From NCBI RefSeq assembly GCF_033568475.1, contig NC_133122.1:20157206-20221205 (forward strand): a DNA stretch of 64,000 bases, written 5' to 3'. The first letter of the stretch is position 1, and every line of letters starts with the position of its first letter. A program made the position numbers and the translations under genes. Shown one piece after another: positions 34,561-46,041 of this stretch. The notes under the pieces are model-generated. The model had not been told where the DNA came from. It saw only the letters and a program-made list of their open reading frames with translations, and made no database searches. This DNA comes from Henckelia pumila (lineage: Eukaryota; Streptophyta; Magnoliopsida; Lamiales; Gesneriaceae).

Positions 34561-34737
34561 AATTTATTGGGAGACGGATAAATTTTTTTGTTTATAAATC
34601 TTGTAATGACAGCTTAATCTCGTCTTCATAATATTACAAGCTCTTATTGTCAAATTTTTTTTTATCGATCTGTACCAAAATATCTAAATTTAGTAAAACA
34701 AATATAACTCGAGGTTTGCGTTTCGATGTGTTGTGAT

Positions 34738-35077
34738 CAATGTTTTAAAAAGCTCGCTTAAGCGACGCTTAATCTCGCTTAAGTTTTAACACGCTTAAGC
34801 TCGATTAAGCGACCGCTTTTTAGAACGGAAGATTTCATTTATTTTTTAAAATGAAAACATTTTTATAAATATGTATATTTATAGTTTAGAACTTGAATTA
34901 TCTATTAAATCATATATTTATGGTTAATCTAACATTTTATTTAATATTTGTCTTAAAATAATTAAAATTATAGTAAAAATTGAAAACATTTTTTCACGCT
35001 TAAACTCGTTCTAAGCTCGCTTAAGCTTGAAGCTTGACCTCCACGCTTTAACGCGCTTCACGATTTTTAAAACCTTG
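34738..35077. mobile_element. MITE with CAATGTTTTAAAAA ends
   Basis: The 340-bp element starts CAATGTTTTAAAAAGC and ends TTTTTAAAACCTTG, which are inverted with one mismatch. Internal arms repeat CGCTTAAGC and AAGCTTGAAGCTT motifs that pair. It is flanked by TTGTGAT on the left (34731-34737) and on the right (35079-35085, one base away), which fits a 7-8-bp duplication as in hAT elements. No coding capacity. Confidence 0.65.
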
Positions 35078-35271
35078 ATTGTGATTATCTGACCGAGGTA
35101 CTTATTAAAAAATAAAAATACGGCGTTAAATATTAAATTCATCTAATTAATCAATCAATTAATAGGTTTAACCAAAAAATCAGAATTACCAAAAACTAAA
35201 GTTAAAGTAAAATCAATTTCCTTTGCGACTTGTAAAGCCTTTCCTCGCTCCCCAACTGCTCGCCGACGCCA

Positions 35272-38200
35272 ATGGCAATTGCCGCCGCCTCAACGCTGCC
35301 TTTTGCCGCCGTCAACCACCGCTCGCCCTCGTACTCCTCCCACCTTTCTTTCAACTTCTTACGTATGTCTTCGTCGACTCAGAAACCTAACGTTCTGAAC
35401 TCAAATATCATTTCCTCTGTCCCAAACAAACCTAATTTCCGCATTTTCTCTGCGATGAGCGTCGAGGCTCCCGAGAACGACTCTCCTACGTCTTTTCTTG
35501 ATCATAGAGAAAGTGGAATCCTTCATTTCGTCAAGTACCATGGACTGGGCAATGATTTCATATTGGTAAACATTTATGCGAAATGCGCACTATTTTCTTA
35601 CTCCCGTACTAATCAAGATGTGAATATCTGAAATAAGTTGAATAGAAAGGTTGAAGCTTTTTTACTGGTACAGATTGGGATATAAATTTATGATGTTGAT
35701 TTATTGCTGCTGAGGTGCTTACTATATCTTAGGATCAATTATCAAAATTTTTGGCAATGCTCGGTCATCCCGAATTGGTTTTCCTCTGACATGTTGACCG
35801 TCTGTTGACTTGATAGACTACCTGGTCATATTATGATCTATTTTTTATTTTCATTGAATGTTTGACATGATTGATTGAAATTTTACCGTCACTTTATGAG
35901 ATATCTATATGGAGATGGTAGTGCATGTACCGGGAATTTTTTTGTCTTTATTTCAAAGTTTTATCTTTACCGCAACGCCAAATTCGGAAATGCCTAAGGA
36001 TAGGCTCAAAACTCATCAATATGAGAGTCAGGAGGGGTCATATCCACGCTGCACTGGTGGTCTTCTATTAATTTCTTTGTTCAAGGCTTCACTTTCTTGG
36101 GATCATTATATTGTTGAGCTGGCATTTTCATCTATCTCCTTGGACTGATCTTTACACTGGATTTTGGCGATGATGAAGCCCTATCCGACTACCTACTAAT
36201 AGAGGATTGCCATCGGACTTGACCAAAAGATGAATGCAGAAAAGAATGTCTGTAGTGACTGACGTAAAAAAATGATCTGAGAGATTTATCCTTTCGTTCA
36301 TTTTGTATTATAAATTAAATTGAAAATTATATTAAGTATCTAGGCCATCGAGAGGAAATTGTGTAGTTTATATTTATATCTTTTTGAGCTACACATCAAG
36401 CCAATAATTCATGGAGTTATTGCGAGTTATTATATGCTTTATTGTTAGTTTTAATTTATTATTTTGTACATGTGCACTTTACGCACATTTGATAATGGAT
36501 GTTGTTTTAGGTTTTGTTGGTAATGTTTTTAATTGTTAATGTTGTTTGAGAGCCAATTCAATAGGTAGATAATCGGGATACAGTAGAGCCCAAAATCACC
36601 CCTGAGCAAGCAGTGACATTGTGTGACAGAAACTTTGGCGTCGGAGCGGATGGGGTGATATTTGTAATGCCCGGTATCAATGGAACTGATTATACCATGA
36701 GGATCTTTAATTCTGACGGTAGTGAACCAGAGGTAATCATTATTTGATTTAAAATTAACTTTTCTAATGCAGCTTCCTTTTGATCCTATATAGAATCATT
36801 GTGGTATGATTTATTTTTCTGTAGCATTGGATTGAAATGAAATTAATTGAGGAATTTTATTTCACTTTTCATTATGTATAGACTAATGTCTTAGTAACAT
36901 TTATTTAGGCTATCAAATACTAAAAAAAATATTTTTTTAATGAAATTTACTATTCTGAGTCAAAACAGAGGCGTAGACTATAGCGTAGATCTGTCACCCC
37001 TTAAATCCGCCGTGCGAAAACCATTGAAGTTCTCGGATGTGAATGTTATTCTATATTTATGTGGTAAACTGCAAAATCAACCCTTGTATTTTTTTGACAT
37101 TTACTACATATTTATAAAAATAATGAGCCATAAGTATTCGTCGTATTTTTAAATATATAGTTAATGCTTTGTGTGAAATGTTCACACAGTAAAACTCTTT
37201 ATGCATTGTTAAATTTGTAGCTAAGACCTTCCTCCTATGAAACCATCGTGTTAATTTAAAAACCCCGTATTGAGACTTTCCAGCCACATATCAATAATCT
37301 TATATATCGAATTTAAAGTATTCAAAGTTGAAGAGAAGTTATTTTGACTCTGTTTGGATAAGTACTTTAAAAATCTGAACTGGTCTATTGCAGATTCCTT
37401 TTGACAGAATCATTGTGGTATTATTATTTCTCTCTAGCATTGGATTGAATGGCATTTTAAAAAAGAAGTGTTTTTACTTAACATCTGCTTTAGAAACAAT
37501 ATGTAAGTGTTTCCAAACTAAGTGCATCTGAAGTGATTCAATGGTAAACAAAGATGAGATACCCTATGAATTACCACGATCAAAACTCTCCAACTAAGAA
37601 CGAAAGGCATATGGGGCATTTTTTTGTTGGGTTAACACTCGATGACTGAGGAATATCAAACAAGAGTGCACTAGATCAACTTTCCTTGTTAGCTCCTTTT
37701 CTTGAAGCAAGTATGATAGATATCTGATTATAAAGGTTCATTTAAGGCCTTGAGGGATTTACGCCGATAGAAATTCACTTCATTTCATCTTTTCCTATAA
37801 ATTTGCGTGCTTATCTTTGTTAAAGAAAATGCTTATTTGGCAACCTTTTGTTTTATTGTCAGATGTGTGGTAATGGAGTTCGATGCTTTGCCAGATTTAT
37901 AGCCGAACTTGAAAATATACATGGGAAGCAGAGGTTTGAAAAACCCTTTATTTTGTTTGGTCTAAAGAAATTTACATTTCCAATAAACTTCCTTTCCTTC
38001 TAATCTATTGCCTCAAATTATTCTGGTGTCATATGATATCTATGAATTTTAAGTTGACCTTGATCATTCCTTTGCTGGTTTTTGTGGATCAATAAATCAC
38101 ATGCTGTATATAGAAATTTTGGTGGATCTATCATCTATATATATGTAACCTGTCTCTTCCTCCTATTTGATTTAGAATTTGTAATCAGCTGTTCTCTCTG

Positions 38201-39719
38201 AACTTGTGATTTTAGTTGCAATCGTGGACCATACCCTTATCATTTCTTTCCACTTTCTAACCAAAACCTTGTGCGTTTGGATTTGGAAGGACAATGTAAA
38301 TGAATTTATTGTTTGGTCTTGTAGCTTCACTGTGCATACTGGCGCTGGTTTAATTATTCCCGAAATTCAAGAAGATGGAAAGGTACTTTTTGTATAGAAA
38401 AGTTCAACTTTTTACTCGCAAAACTTATGATTTTATTCATCTATGAATATATTTTTTTGCATCATTACTTCAACTAATTTATTTAGCATTTATTAAAAAA
38501 TTCAGGTCAGAGTTGATATGGGGGAGCCAATTCTGAAGGCATCAGAGGTTCCTACCAAATTACCTCCAAATGAAAATCACTCTGTTGTTAAAGCAAGATT
38601 AGATGTAGAAGGGGTAAGCTGGAATGTTACTTGTGTTAGCATGGGAAATCCTCATTGTGTCACTTTCAGTACTGAAGCAATCCAGGTGTTTATTTATTAC
38701 CTTCACTTGTAACCTGCTCATATGGTCATGACGAATAGCAGTTCCATTTCGTTCTCCCTTTCCCTGATTACTTTGAATTGCACAGGATTTGCAAGTCGAT
38801 GAACTCAATTTAGCACAAATCGGCCCAAAATTTGAACATAACGAGATGTTCCCTTCCCGAACAAACACAGGTACTGTGAGTTCAGTCTGCGACTACTAGC
38901 AGAGATTTATTTTCCTTCCGTATTTCCCTGTCATTAGCCCGTATACTTGCTCAATTTAACATGCTAGATCACATGAATCCATGTTATAATTGTGCTTTTT
39001 TTTTTTTTGAAAGAATGTTATAATTGTACTTTGCAGGCTATTTTCTTCTATACTTAGAGAAAATAAAACGAGCTGGTCTCATATATCCTTGTTGTCGATG
39101 ATTTTATAACTGTCGCTTTTATGTGTCACTTCATTACAATACTCTGCCCTGTCTTATTACAGAATTTGTTCAAGTTTTCTCACCAAGTCACCTTAAAATG
39201 CGAGTCTGGGAGCGTGGAGCAGGTTCATATTTTCTTTGTACCTTTATATTTTAACTTGTAATTATAGCTGCACAATTTTATCCTTTACATACTGAAATTT
39301 TTTTATTTCTTATTTTTGCAGGTGCAACTCTGGCCTGTGGGACTGGAGCTTGTGCTGTAGTTGTTGCTGCAGTTCTCGAGGGTCGTGCTGGGAGAGTATG
39401 TTTGAAACCACACTTTTCCACGCTCTAAAGTTTATTGATTTGAATAATCATGAAATAATTTTTGGCATGCAAATTTACACGCCATAGATTAATCTCTATT
39501 CCTTTAAGAATGAACACTAGACGGCGACAGAATTTAGTGTGCTGTTTTCACTTGCAACATGTTTATTTCTCATGCTGCTCATTTTTGTTTTTAACTAAAC
39601 AGAGTTGTCGGGTTGATTTGCCTGGAGGACCATTGGATATTGAGTGGCGAGAAGATGACAACCACGTGTACATGACCGGCCCAGCTGAAGTAGTCTTTTA
39701 TGGATCAGCTCCCTTATAA
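35272..39719 (+). CDS. DAPF: Diaminopimelate epimerase, plastid
   Basis: Nine exons: 35272-35565, 36565-36732, 37863-37933, 38325-38382, 38506-38685, 38786-38870, 39163-39222, 39322-39395, 39603-39719, all GT-AG and in phase, giving 368 residues. It interconverts LL- and meso-diaminopimelate, the step before decarboxylation to lysine, in the plastid stroma. Residues 1 to about 60 are Ser/Pro-rich and act as a likely transit peptide. The mature enzyme starts near [12 protein letters not shown]. The two catalytic cysteines are visible: C156 in MCGNGVRCF and C311 in [12 protein letters not shown] and the WERGAGATL motif are also present. The end, [15 protein letters not shown], is typical. Length and exon layout agree with plant orthologues. 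The second intron (36733-37862) is the longest but one and has AT-rich unannotated DNA. The gene is convergent with the trihelix gene. It appears intact. Confidence 0.96.
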
Positions 39720-40510
39720 TATGTAGTCCTTCATGTTCAACTTTAGCCTTTTGTCATCTTCCCCGACTCTTTAGGCGATCAAGCATGTCTGGTTCTTCTT
39801 TCGGGCTATATCCAATGGCACCCTTTGCCGAAGATGTGATGCATGGCTTTGTTGTTATGTTTTGTTTTGTTGATTCTACGATAAAGATAACAAAGGTTAT
39901 GGTTTTAGTTGGGAAAGCATTGCTTTTCGTTTTCCTTCTGACCAATTTTATCGTAGAACTTTGAAGTTAAAAAGAGTCTTGAGTTAAAAAGAGTCTTGTT
40001 CCGCTCAATTTATGTATGATAAGTAGTTCACCGTTGAATATAACAGCCTTCATCCAGTCCATTTTGCAATTACATGTGTTTGTTTTACTTGTGTTACCAA
40101 ATTGCCATGTTCTAAGTTTTTCTTGCAAGACTTCATACTCGCTAGCCGTGATCAAGGATAGTCATTCAAGCTCGATTTTTGCATTTTGATGAGATCGATT
40201 CGTTATGTTATCCATCCTACATAAATTGCGTTAAACTAAAAATTAACTCAACTTCACAACCGTTCCCGATACTTTCATGAATCCATACAACAGAGCCCGT
40301 TATTTTACATCTCATTCCATCACACATTCTAAGCATAAACATCAAATATACATTAGGGACCTGCCCAAGAAATACACACACACACACTCTACTCCTGTCG
40401 CTGATCAAGTTCTAACCCAAACTTAAGCAGAAACCTCAGCTTTCCAACCAAATCTTGCAGATGCATCAATAATTCTATGTCACGATAAACGATCTAAAAT
40501 TTATATTTAT
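39720..40510. other. Region between two convergent genes
   Basis: This holds the 3' UTR of the epimerase gene and, from the other side, that of the trihelix gene. A tandem GTTAAAAAGAGTCTTG repeat lies at 39966-39998 and a CA run at 40376-40387. No further gene is supported. Confidence 0.65.
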
Positions 40511-41599
40511 TCAATGAGATTTCTCTTCTGTGTCTGCATCATCATACTTCGTTTTCTTGATCCTTTTCATGTCAAACAACCCTTTAACAAATGCATCCAC
40601 AATCTTTTTCTGTGATTCCAGTATCATTTGGTTCCTTTTCATCTCCATTTCCCTTCTCATCCCCTCCATTTCCCTTGCCATCTCCATCTTGTCCCGCTCC
40701 ATTTTCATGTACCCTTCCCCCAAGAAATTAATCGACTCCACCATCTCCTCCACCGCATCTCTTCCCCGCTTTAACCCGTTGGTGGCCGCAGCTCTGTAAC
40801 TTGGAGCAACAAAGCTATTGCCCCAATATTCTGCATTTGCATTTTTCTCATTTCTTTTGCCTCTTAATCCTGGTGGTGGAAGCATTTCTTGATGGAACCC
40901 GTTGCCGAAATCTGCGTTTTTGAGGAAGTTTTTGGGGTTTCCATTCACTAGCTTTCTTGATCGGGAATTTACTGGATTTTCATCTGGAGGCATGTCCTCT
41001 GCTTCCATGTATGAAGGGTAATAGGTCGAAATCTTGGTGTCTGGATTGAATTTATTCGGTTTGACGCCACTGTACAATCCAAAATCGGGACCCGAATCGG
41101 TGGAATTCTTGGATTTGAGCTTCAATTTCAAGGAATTCTGATCGGGATATGGATTAGGGTCAGGCCCGTCACCGGAATTCCCCGATTTCTGACCCTCGGC
41201 CGGAGGGGTGGTTCCGTTCTCCATAGCTTCCATGTAATCGAAGAAAAACCAAGAAGAAAAGAAGCGCCCGGCGGGGTAAGGGTAGGTGGCAGAGCGTTGT
41301 TTCTCCGCACGGTAGCGCTGGCGGAGCTTCTCCATCTTGTGGCGGCACTGCGCGGAGGTCTTCGCGGTGGTTGCATCCGGGCAGCGGTTGGCCACCGTTT
41401 CCGCCACCGCATCCCAGTCTGCCGTCCGGAGGTACCCCCGGCGGAGGGCGTACCATCTCTCGCGGTACGCGTCGATCAGAACCAAGGTTTCGTCTTGGGT
41501 CCAGCACGGAGGTGGGAATCTCCGTGGAGCCTTCGCAGCCGTGTCAGCTACCGCGACCGCTACTTCCCCACCTTCGACGGCGGTTGAGGCTGATGCCAT
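40511..41599 (-). CDS. Trihelix transcription factor (SIP1/ASIL-like)
   Basis: A single-exon gene of 362 residues. I chose the ATG at 41597-41599 (MASASTAVEGGE). The open frame extends upstream to 41908, but that part is Pro/Ser-rich, low-complexity and unlike the family. The trihelix DNA-binding domain spans residues about 31-102: W33 (CWTQDETLVLIDAYRERW), W62 (TADWDAVAETV), then KTSAQCRHKMEKLRQRYR. The fourth helix SSWFFFDYMEAM follows at 115-126. The middle is polar and Pro/Asn-rich. The C-terminus (about 290-350) is a Met/Glu/Lys-rich coiled coil ending in VDAFVKGLFDMKRIKK, as in SIP1-clade members such as ASIL1/2 and ENAP1, which act in the nucleus on GT-type elements. The specific target is unknown. 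The GC-rich 5' half contrasts with the surrounding AT-rich DNA, which is usual for such intronless genes. Confidence 0.9.
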   Translation of the reverse strand: MASASTAVEGGEVAVAVADTAAKAPRRFPPPCWTQDETLVLIDAYRERWYALRRGYLRTADWDAVAETVANRCPDATTAKTSAQCRHKMEKLRQRYRAEKQRSATYPYPAGRFFSSWFFFDYMEAMENGTTPPAEGQKSGNSGDGPDPNPYPDQNSLKLKLKSKNSTDSGPDFGLYSGVKPNKFNPDTKISTYYPSYMEAEDMPPDENPVNSRSRKLVNGNPKNFLKNADFGNGFHQEMLPPPGLRGKRNEKNANAEYWGNSFVAPSYRAAATNGLKRGRDAVEEMVESINFLGEGYMKMERDKMEMAREMEGMRREMEMKRNQMILESQKKIVDAFVKGLFDMKRIKKTKYDDADTEEKSH

Positions 41600-42282
41600 G
41601 GTGCAAAGATACGACAGACAGATCGAGACTGGTATTTGCCGGTGGCAGTGGGCTGCGACTCGCGGCGGAGGAACGCTGCAATCGTCGGCGAAAAAGATCG
41701 AGTCTTTCTGGTGTGGGCCGGGAAAGTGCGCAGGATAAGAATAAATGAATGTGATAAAAAGAGGCGAAGAGGATGTGGGTGGGGGGGCTAGTGGTAGTGG
41801 GTGGGGATGGGCGCAATAGTCATGCGGAGCACAATAGCAGCTAGGTGGGGTGGGTGGAATGGATGATGGTGGGCGTATTGGTGATGTAGCTAGCGTGCGC
41901 CGCGCCACCCTACCGCCACCACCGTGCGCCCATCCTAATTCCGGCCCCCACCCTTTGACCGTTTTTTTTTTTTTTTTTAATTTAACTCGTTAATCCATTC
42001 TGGTCGCCCTTTGGTTTTTGCAATTCTTTACAAATAAAAATAAAATTCCTATGATAAAATTATAAAAACAACAACAATATATTTGGATTACTAAATAATT
42101 TATGATAAATAAAGATCGATTTATGGACACTGCAAAATACAGAAAGTTGTAGCAGAAAGTGGAGCATTATTTAGGACAGAAACTTTCGACCATACATTAT
42201 TGTCGTTTCCTATTTCACAATTAAGTTTTCTTTCCTTTCTTTTTTGTTTTGTTTTTGCTTTTAAATTTATTTGATAACTATA
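41600..42282. other. Upstream region of the trihelix gene
   Basis: Bases 41600-41960 are GC-rich with CCACC/GGTGG-like repeats and probably hold the 5' UTR and promoter. A T run lies at about 41962-41979. Beyond that the DNA is AT-rich without recognisable features. Confidence 0.5.
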
Positions 42283-42866
42283 AGGTGTTTGATTAAAAGC
42301 TTATTAAAAACAGCTTACAAAATCTATAAGTTTATAAGTGGTTTTAGAAGTTTATAAGTTGTTAGATCTTATTTTAAAGTGTTTGGATAAAATTATTTTA
42401 AACAATTTAAAGATGTCGATGTGTTTGGTATTGTAAGATTTTTTTATTGTTGAAATTACCAAAATAGGTAAAATACTATTAAAGTAATTTAAATAATAAT
42501 ATACATAAAAATAGTTTTAAATTTATCATAAATGTTAAATATATATTAAAAATAAAACTATTTTTAATTTTAATTTAGAAAAAAAATTGAGAAATTATGT
42601 ACAAAAAATGGAAGAGGACGTGTTGAGAATTTAATAAAATATATAGAGATAATATAAGAAGTAAAATATCAAAATAAGATCTTTTTTAAAAAAAAGCAAG
42701 GGTGACCTTAATTTTTTAAAAACAGCTTATAAGCTGTCAAACAACTTATTTTGACAGCTTATAAGTTGTTTGACAAAAAATTTGCCAAACAAATTTAAAG
42801 AGCTTATAAGTTCTTGAACAACTTATAAGTTGTTTACAAGAGTTTATAAGTTATCCTAAACACCTT
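42283..42866. mobile_element. MITE with AAGGTGTTT ends
   Basis: The element starts AAGGTGTTTGATTA and ends TCCTAAACACCTT (inverted). Internal blocks ACTTATAAGTTGTT and AACAACTTATAAG are mutually complementary. The outer target duplication could not be fixed. No gene is present. Confidence 0.6.
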
Positions 42867-42887
42867 CTAAGTTAAACAACAGTATTG

Positions 42888-43279
42888 GGTACCGTTTGGT
42901 AAGTATGATGAGATAAATAATAAATATATAAGTAATATAATGTAATAAAAAAATAAAAAATGATAATGAATATAATATTTGATTTGATTGATGGATTATA
43001 GTTTATTTGATTTGATTGATTAAATTTTATATAAAAATGATAAATTATCATTTGCCCTTTTAACAATAAATAAAATATGAATAATATTATTTATAAGGGG
43101 TACTATAGTAATTTAAATTCAATTATTGGATTGATGTAAGATAAATAATTAACGATTTGATTGATATAAAATAAATAATTAATAGATAGATAAATAAATA
43201 AATAATATAACGAAAAGACCGTGCGAATTGGATAAGATGAGTTATATACCGATTAATAATATAGGCTACCAAACGGAGC
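42888..43279. mobile_element. MITE with CCGTTTGGTA ends, copy 1
   Basis: ACCGTTTGGTAAGTATGATG at the left is inverted at the right as GGCTACCAAACGGA. The inside is AT-rich with GATAAATAATTAA repeats. A related but tip-damaged copy is at about 51775-52165. It lies only about 20 bp from the preceding MITE. Confidence 0.65.
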
Positions 43280-44080
43280 CTTGTTGTTTTCATATTCAAA
43301 AAGACCGATTAACTCTGCTTTGTATTTATCTTAACATATACTATTTCACAAGTTAATTTTGTGAATCATTGATTCGTTTCATAAAAAAATATTAAAATAT
43401 TCTTCTCAATGTAATTATGTCTCACTGGATATAAATACACGAAACTAATTATTCTTTGATACATTTGGTTTGACTCGACTGTTAAAAAAATTAGTATTAG
43501 TAGACTCTAACTGTCTTAAAAAATTAAACGCATGATGATCGAAGTAAAAGTTATTGGACCTTTAAATTCAACTCGATTTCCCCCCGCGTGCGTATGAATT
43601 GTAATCTTTGGGAAATTGTGTGAAAGAGTAATGAGTTAATCCCGTCGCTCAAATTTTATTTTTATTTTAAAAGTATTTGACTAAAGTTATTCTCCGTAGA
43701 CATTTTGTTCTTAGATTGTGCTTGGAAATTTGGATTGTTGTTTCCATTAATCTTATAGTTTGAGATTTGGTTCTATTCATTTTGGTGACGCGAGCACCTG
43801 CAATCGCTATCACTTAAGTCGGATTATATATTACTAGAATGGCTGCAATTATGAAATCAACTGGCTCATTTAGACCTGTTACATTATTGAGACGCAAACA
43901 GATGAAGCAGAAAACGTAAAACTCCATGTTCGGGGGATTTAGACCAGCCTCTATTCTTGTGTCTGGCTTCCTCCTTTGTGAAGTGGTTAATCTGCATTAG
44001 AACTCCGCAATTTGTTAGCTGGATCGCTACAAATGTCTGGCCTTGATCTCTTCCAAAACTAGTAACAATGATGAATATTA
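43280..44080. other. Intergenic DNA and 3' region of the WAT1-related gene
   Basis: Nothing gene-like is seen. The part nearest 44080 is probably the 3' UTR of the minus-strand transporter gene. Confidence 0.55.
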
Positions 44081-46041
44081 TCAAATCTTGTTGTTCGCGT
44101 GTTCGTCTCGTGGAATGGCTGCCTCTTGGGATAGATTGGTGGTGACAACTTCCAAATTTGAACTCCCGTGCCCATTTTCATTCAAATGTTTAATTTGCTT
44201 GATTGGTAAGGATTCCTGTTCTGCATCGGAATGGGGCTCGATTAAGTCTTTCTTCTTCCCCCACACGACGAAATAAAGGCCGGTTACTATGATGACTGCA
44301 CCGACGACTCTGCGTAAAGAACGTGCATGTGTTTAGCATAGTTTTTAGGGACTCAATGGGCTGGAGTGTACTAATATAGACTAAATTTTTATTGCAGATG
44401 TACAGAACAACTAAAGAAAAAAAGTTGAGGCTTAGCTTTACCTTCCCAAATACATTTGCTCTGACAGGATGAAAGAGCTGAGGCCAGCAACAATAACCAT
44501 GCTCAACGGGCTGAACGCGGTCACGAAAACCGGACCTCTCTCTTTCATCACCACTCCCTGGACGTAATAAGCAATGCCGGAACAGAATATACCCTGCAAA
44601 ACTCGATTGTAAACGACGCAAGACTATACCGTCTTCCTTTGTGTCGAAATGCAATATTTCAATGCTTCTATTTTTGTTAAGGAAAAACTGAGAAGTGTTT
44701 ACTAGAAGCTCTCTCAAAACACGATCTTAGTATCAAGAGTTCTTGCGCTACAACTCAAACAGAGTCGAATACCACGAATGACTTCGAAAACCTTTTCAAA
44801 CAATGTTTCAACATTCAACACGCCAGAGTGCGCGCGAAATGTTAATGCATCACATCACTTACACTGTACACAGCTGCAAGGAACTTGGTATCCCATGCTA
44901 TGGACCAAGCTGCTGATCTATCCTTCTCCATAACAAGTGCTACCGCCCCGCCCTCCACGGTTCCCAGAAGGCATATCCAAGCCGTGAGAGAGAGTTCGGC
45001 GGGGTATGTTTTCAAGACAATTGCCTAGAATTACATGCCAAAATATCCCATTAATTCGATTACAAGTCAGTTCATTAGTATAATAGTATTCTTTGCTAAT
45101 CAGCATGCATATATATAGTTTCTTTACTTGTAATATCATGAAGCAAGCCCAGCTAAAACACCCGATCGTGATCATGATGGCGCCTTTGATCGAATGCTGG
45201 AGATTTACTTGATTTAGTTGATGTGCGTGTCCGCTTCCTTCTTTCGTCCATGGCAGACCGATATGCGGGCCTTGTACCAAGGTCATGATCATGGCTCCCG
45301 CAACAGTAGCTAAAGTTCCTATTATCTTGGCTTGGCTGCGGATGCTCATTAATCTTATCTTCTCAAGCCTACACATGTGCATTTGATGAAATTTTTTTTG
45401 ACTTTTTTTTTCTTTTCTATATTGCTTATTACTTGTACATAATCACTTGAACGACGAAATTCACCTGAATAAGTATGCCATGAGGAAAGTGATGGCGGGA
45501 AGAACATTTGCCATTGCAGCAGCAAAAGTTGCTGTCGTGTATTTCATCCCCAAGAAGTAAAGATTCTGATCTATTACCGGCCTGTTATATATTTAATTAT
45601 CATCAAATCATTATAAATTTAGTTTGGAATAATCAAACAGAATTCAATTGATCAAAATCCAATGGAATTAAACTTACTCCAAAAGACTTAGAAGCATGAT
45701 CTTGGCGAATATCGAGGTAGTCATCTTTGGCCTTATTTTCCTGTGGGAACAAACACACAACTCTTCTCTTTAAAATTTTCCAAGAATAATTTAAAATGCA
45801 TTATTTGAAAGGGATTTCATTACTTGTCCAGAGCAAGTGCGAAAGGGGCGATGACAATGGTGGCGACGACGTGCCGATAAACGACGAAAACATAATTGCT
45901 CATCCCTTCGTTCAATGCAGCTTTGGAGATGATATCCATGCCCGCAAGCCCAGCTTGCAGGAATATCACACCTAGGAATGGCTTTGCTTTCTTGAACAAA
46001 AGGTGAGTTTTCCCTTCTGGTACTACTTGAACTAATTTCAT
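44081..46041 (-). CDS. WAT1-related protein (nodulin MtN21/EamA-type transporter)
   Basis: Seven exons on the minus strand: 46041-45824, 45740-45678, 45581-45465, 45368-45128, 45024-44863, 44593-44442, 44309-44081. All are GT-AG and in phase, giving 393 residues. The start is MKLVQVVPEGKTHLLFKKAK; an upstream in-frame ATG (46165-46167) is unlike the family. Ten membrane helices are expected in two EamA repeats. Diagnostic segments are KPFLGVIFLQAGLAGMDII, SNYVFVVYRHVVAT, QNLYFLGMKYTTATFAAAM, NVLPAITFLMA, SWACFMILQ, YYVQGVVMKERGPVFVTAF and the last helix VVGAVIIVTGLYFVVWGKKK. The hydrophilic tail is about 60 residues. Relatives sit in the tonoplast or plasma membrane; WAT1 itself exports auxin from the vacuole, while other members move amino acids or are uncharacterised. 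The substrate of this one cannot be told from sequence. Confidence 0.94.

Noticed and set aside
41128-41816. Several 90-130 codon frames on both strands over the trihelix gene
   Set aside because: They are shadows produced by high GC content; only the trihelix frame has domain homology.
41600-41908. Upstream extension of the trihelix frame to 465 residues
   Set aside because: The extra 103 residues are low-complexity Pro/Ser/His sequence; the MASAST start fits the family better.
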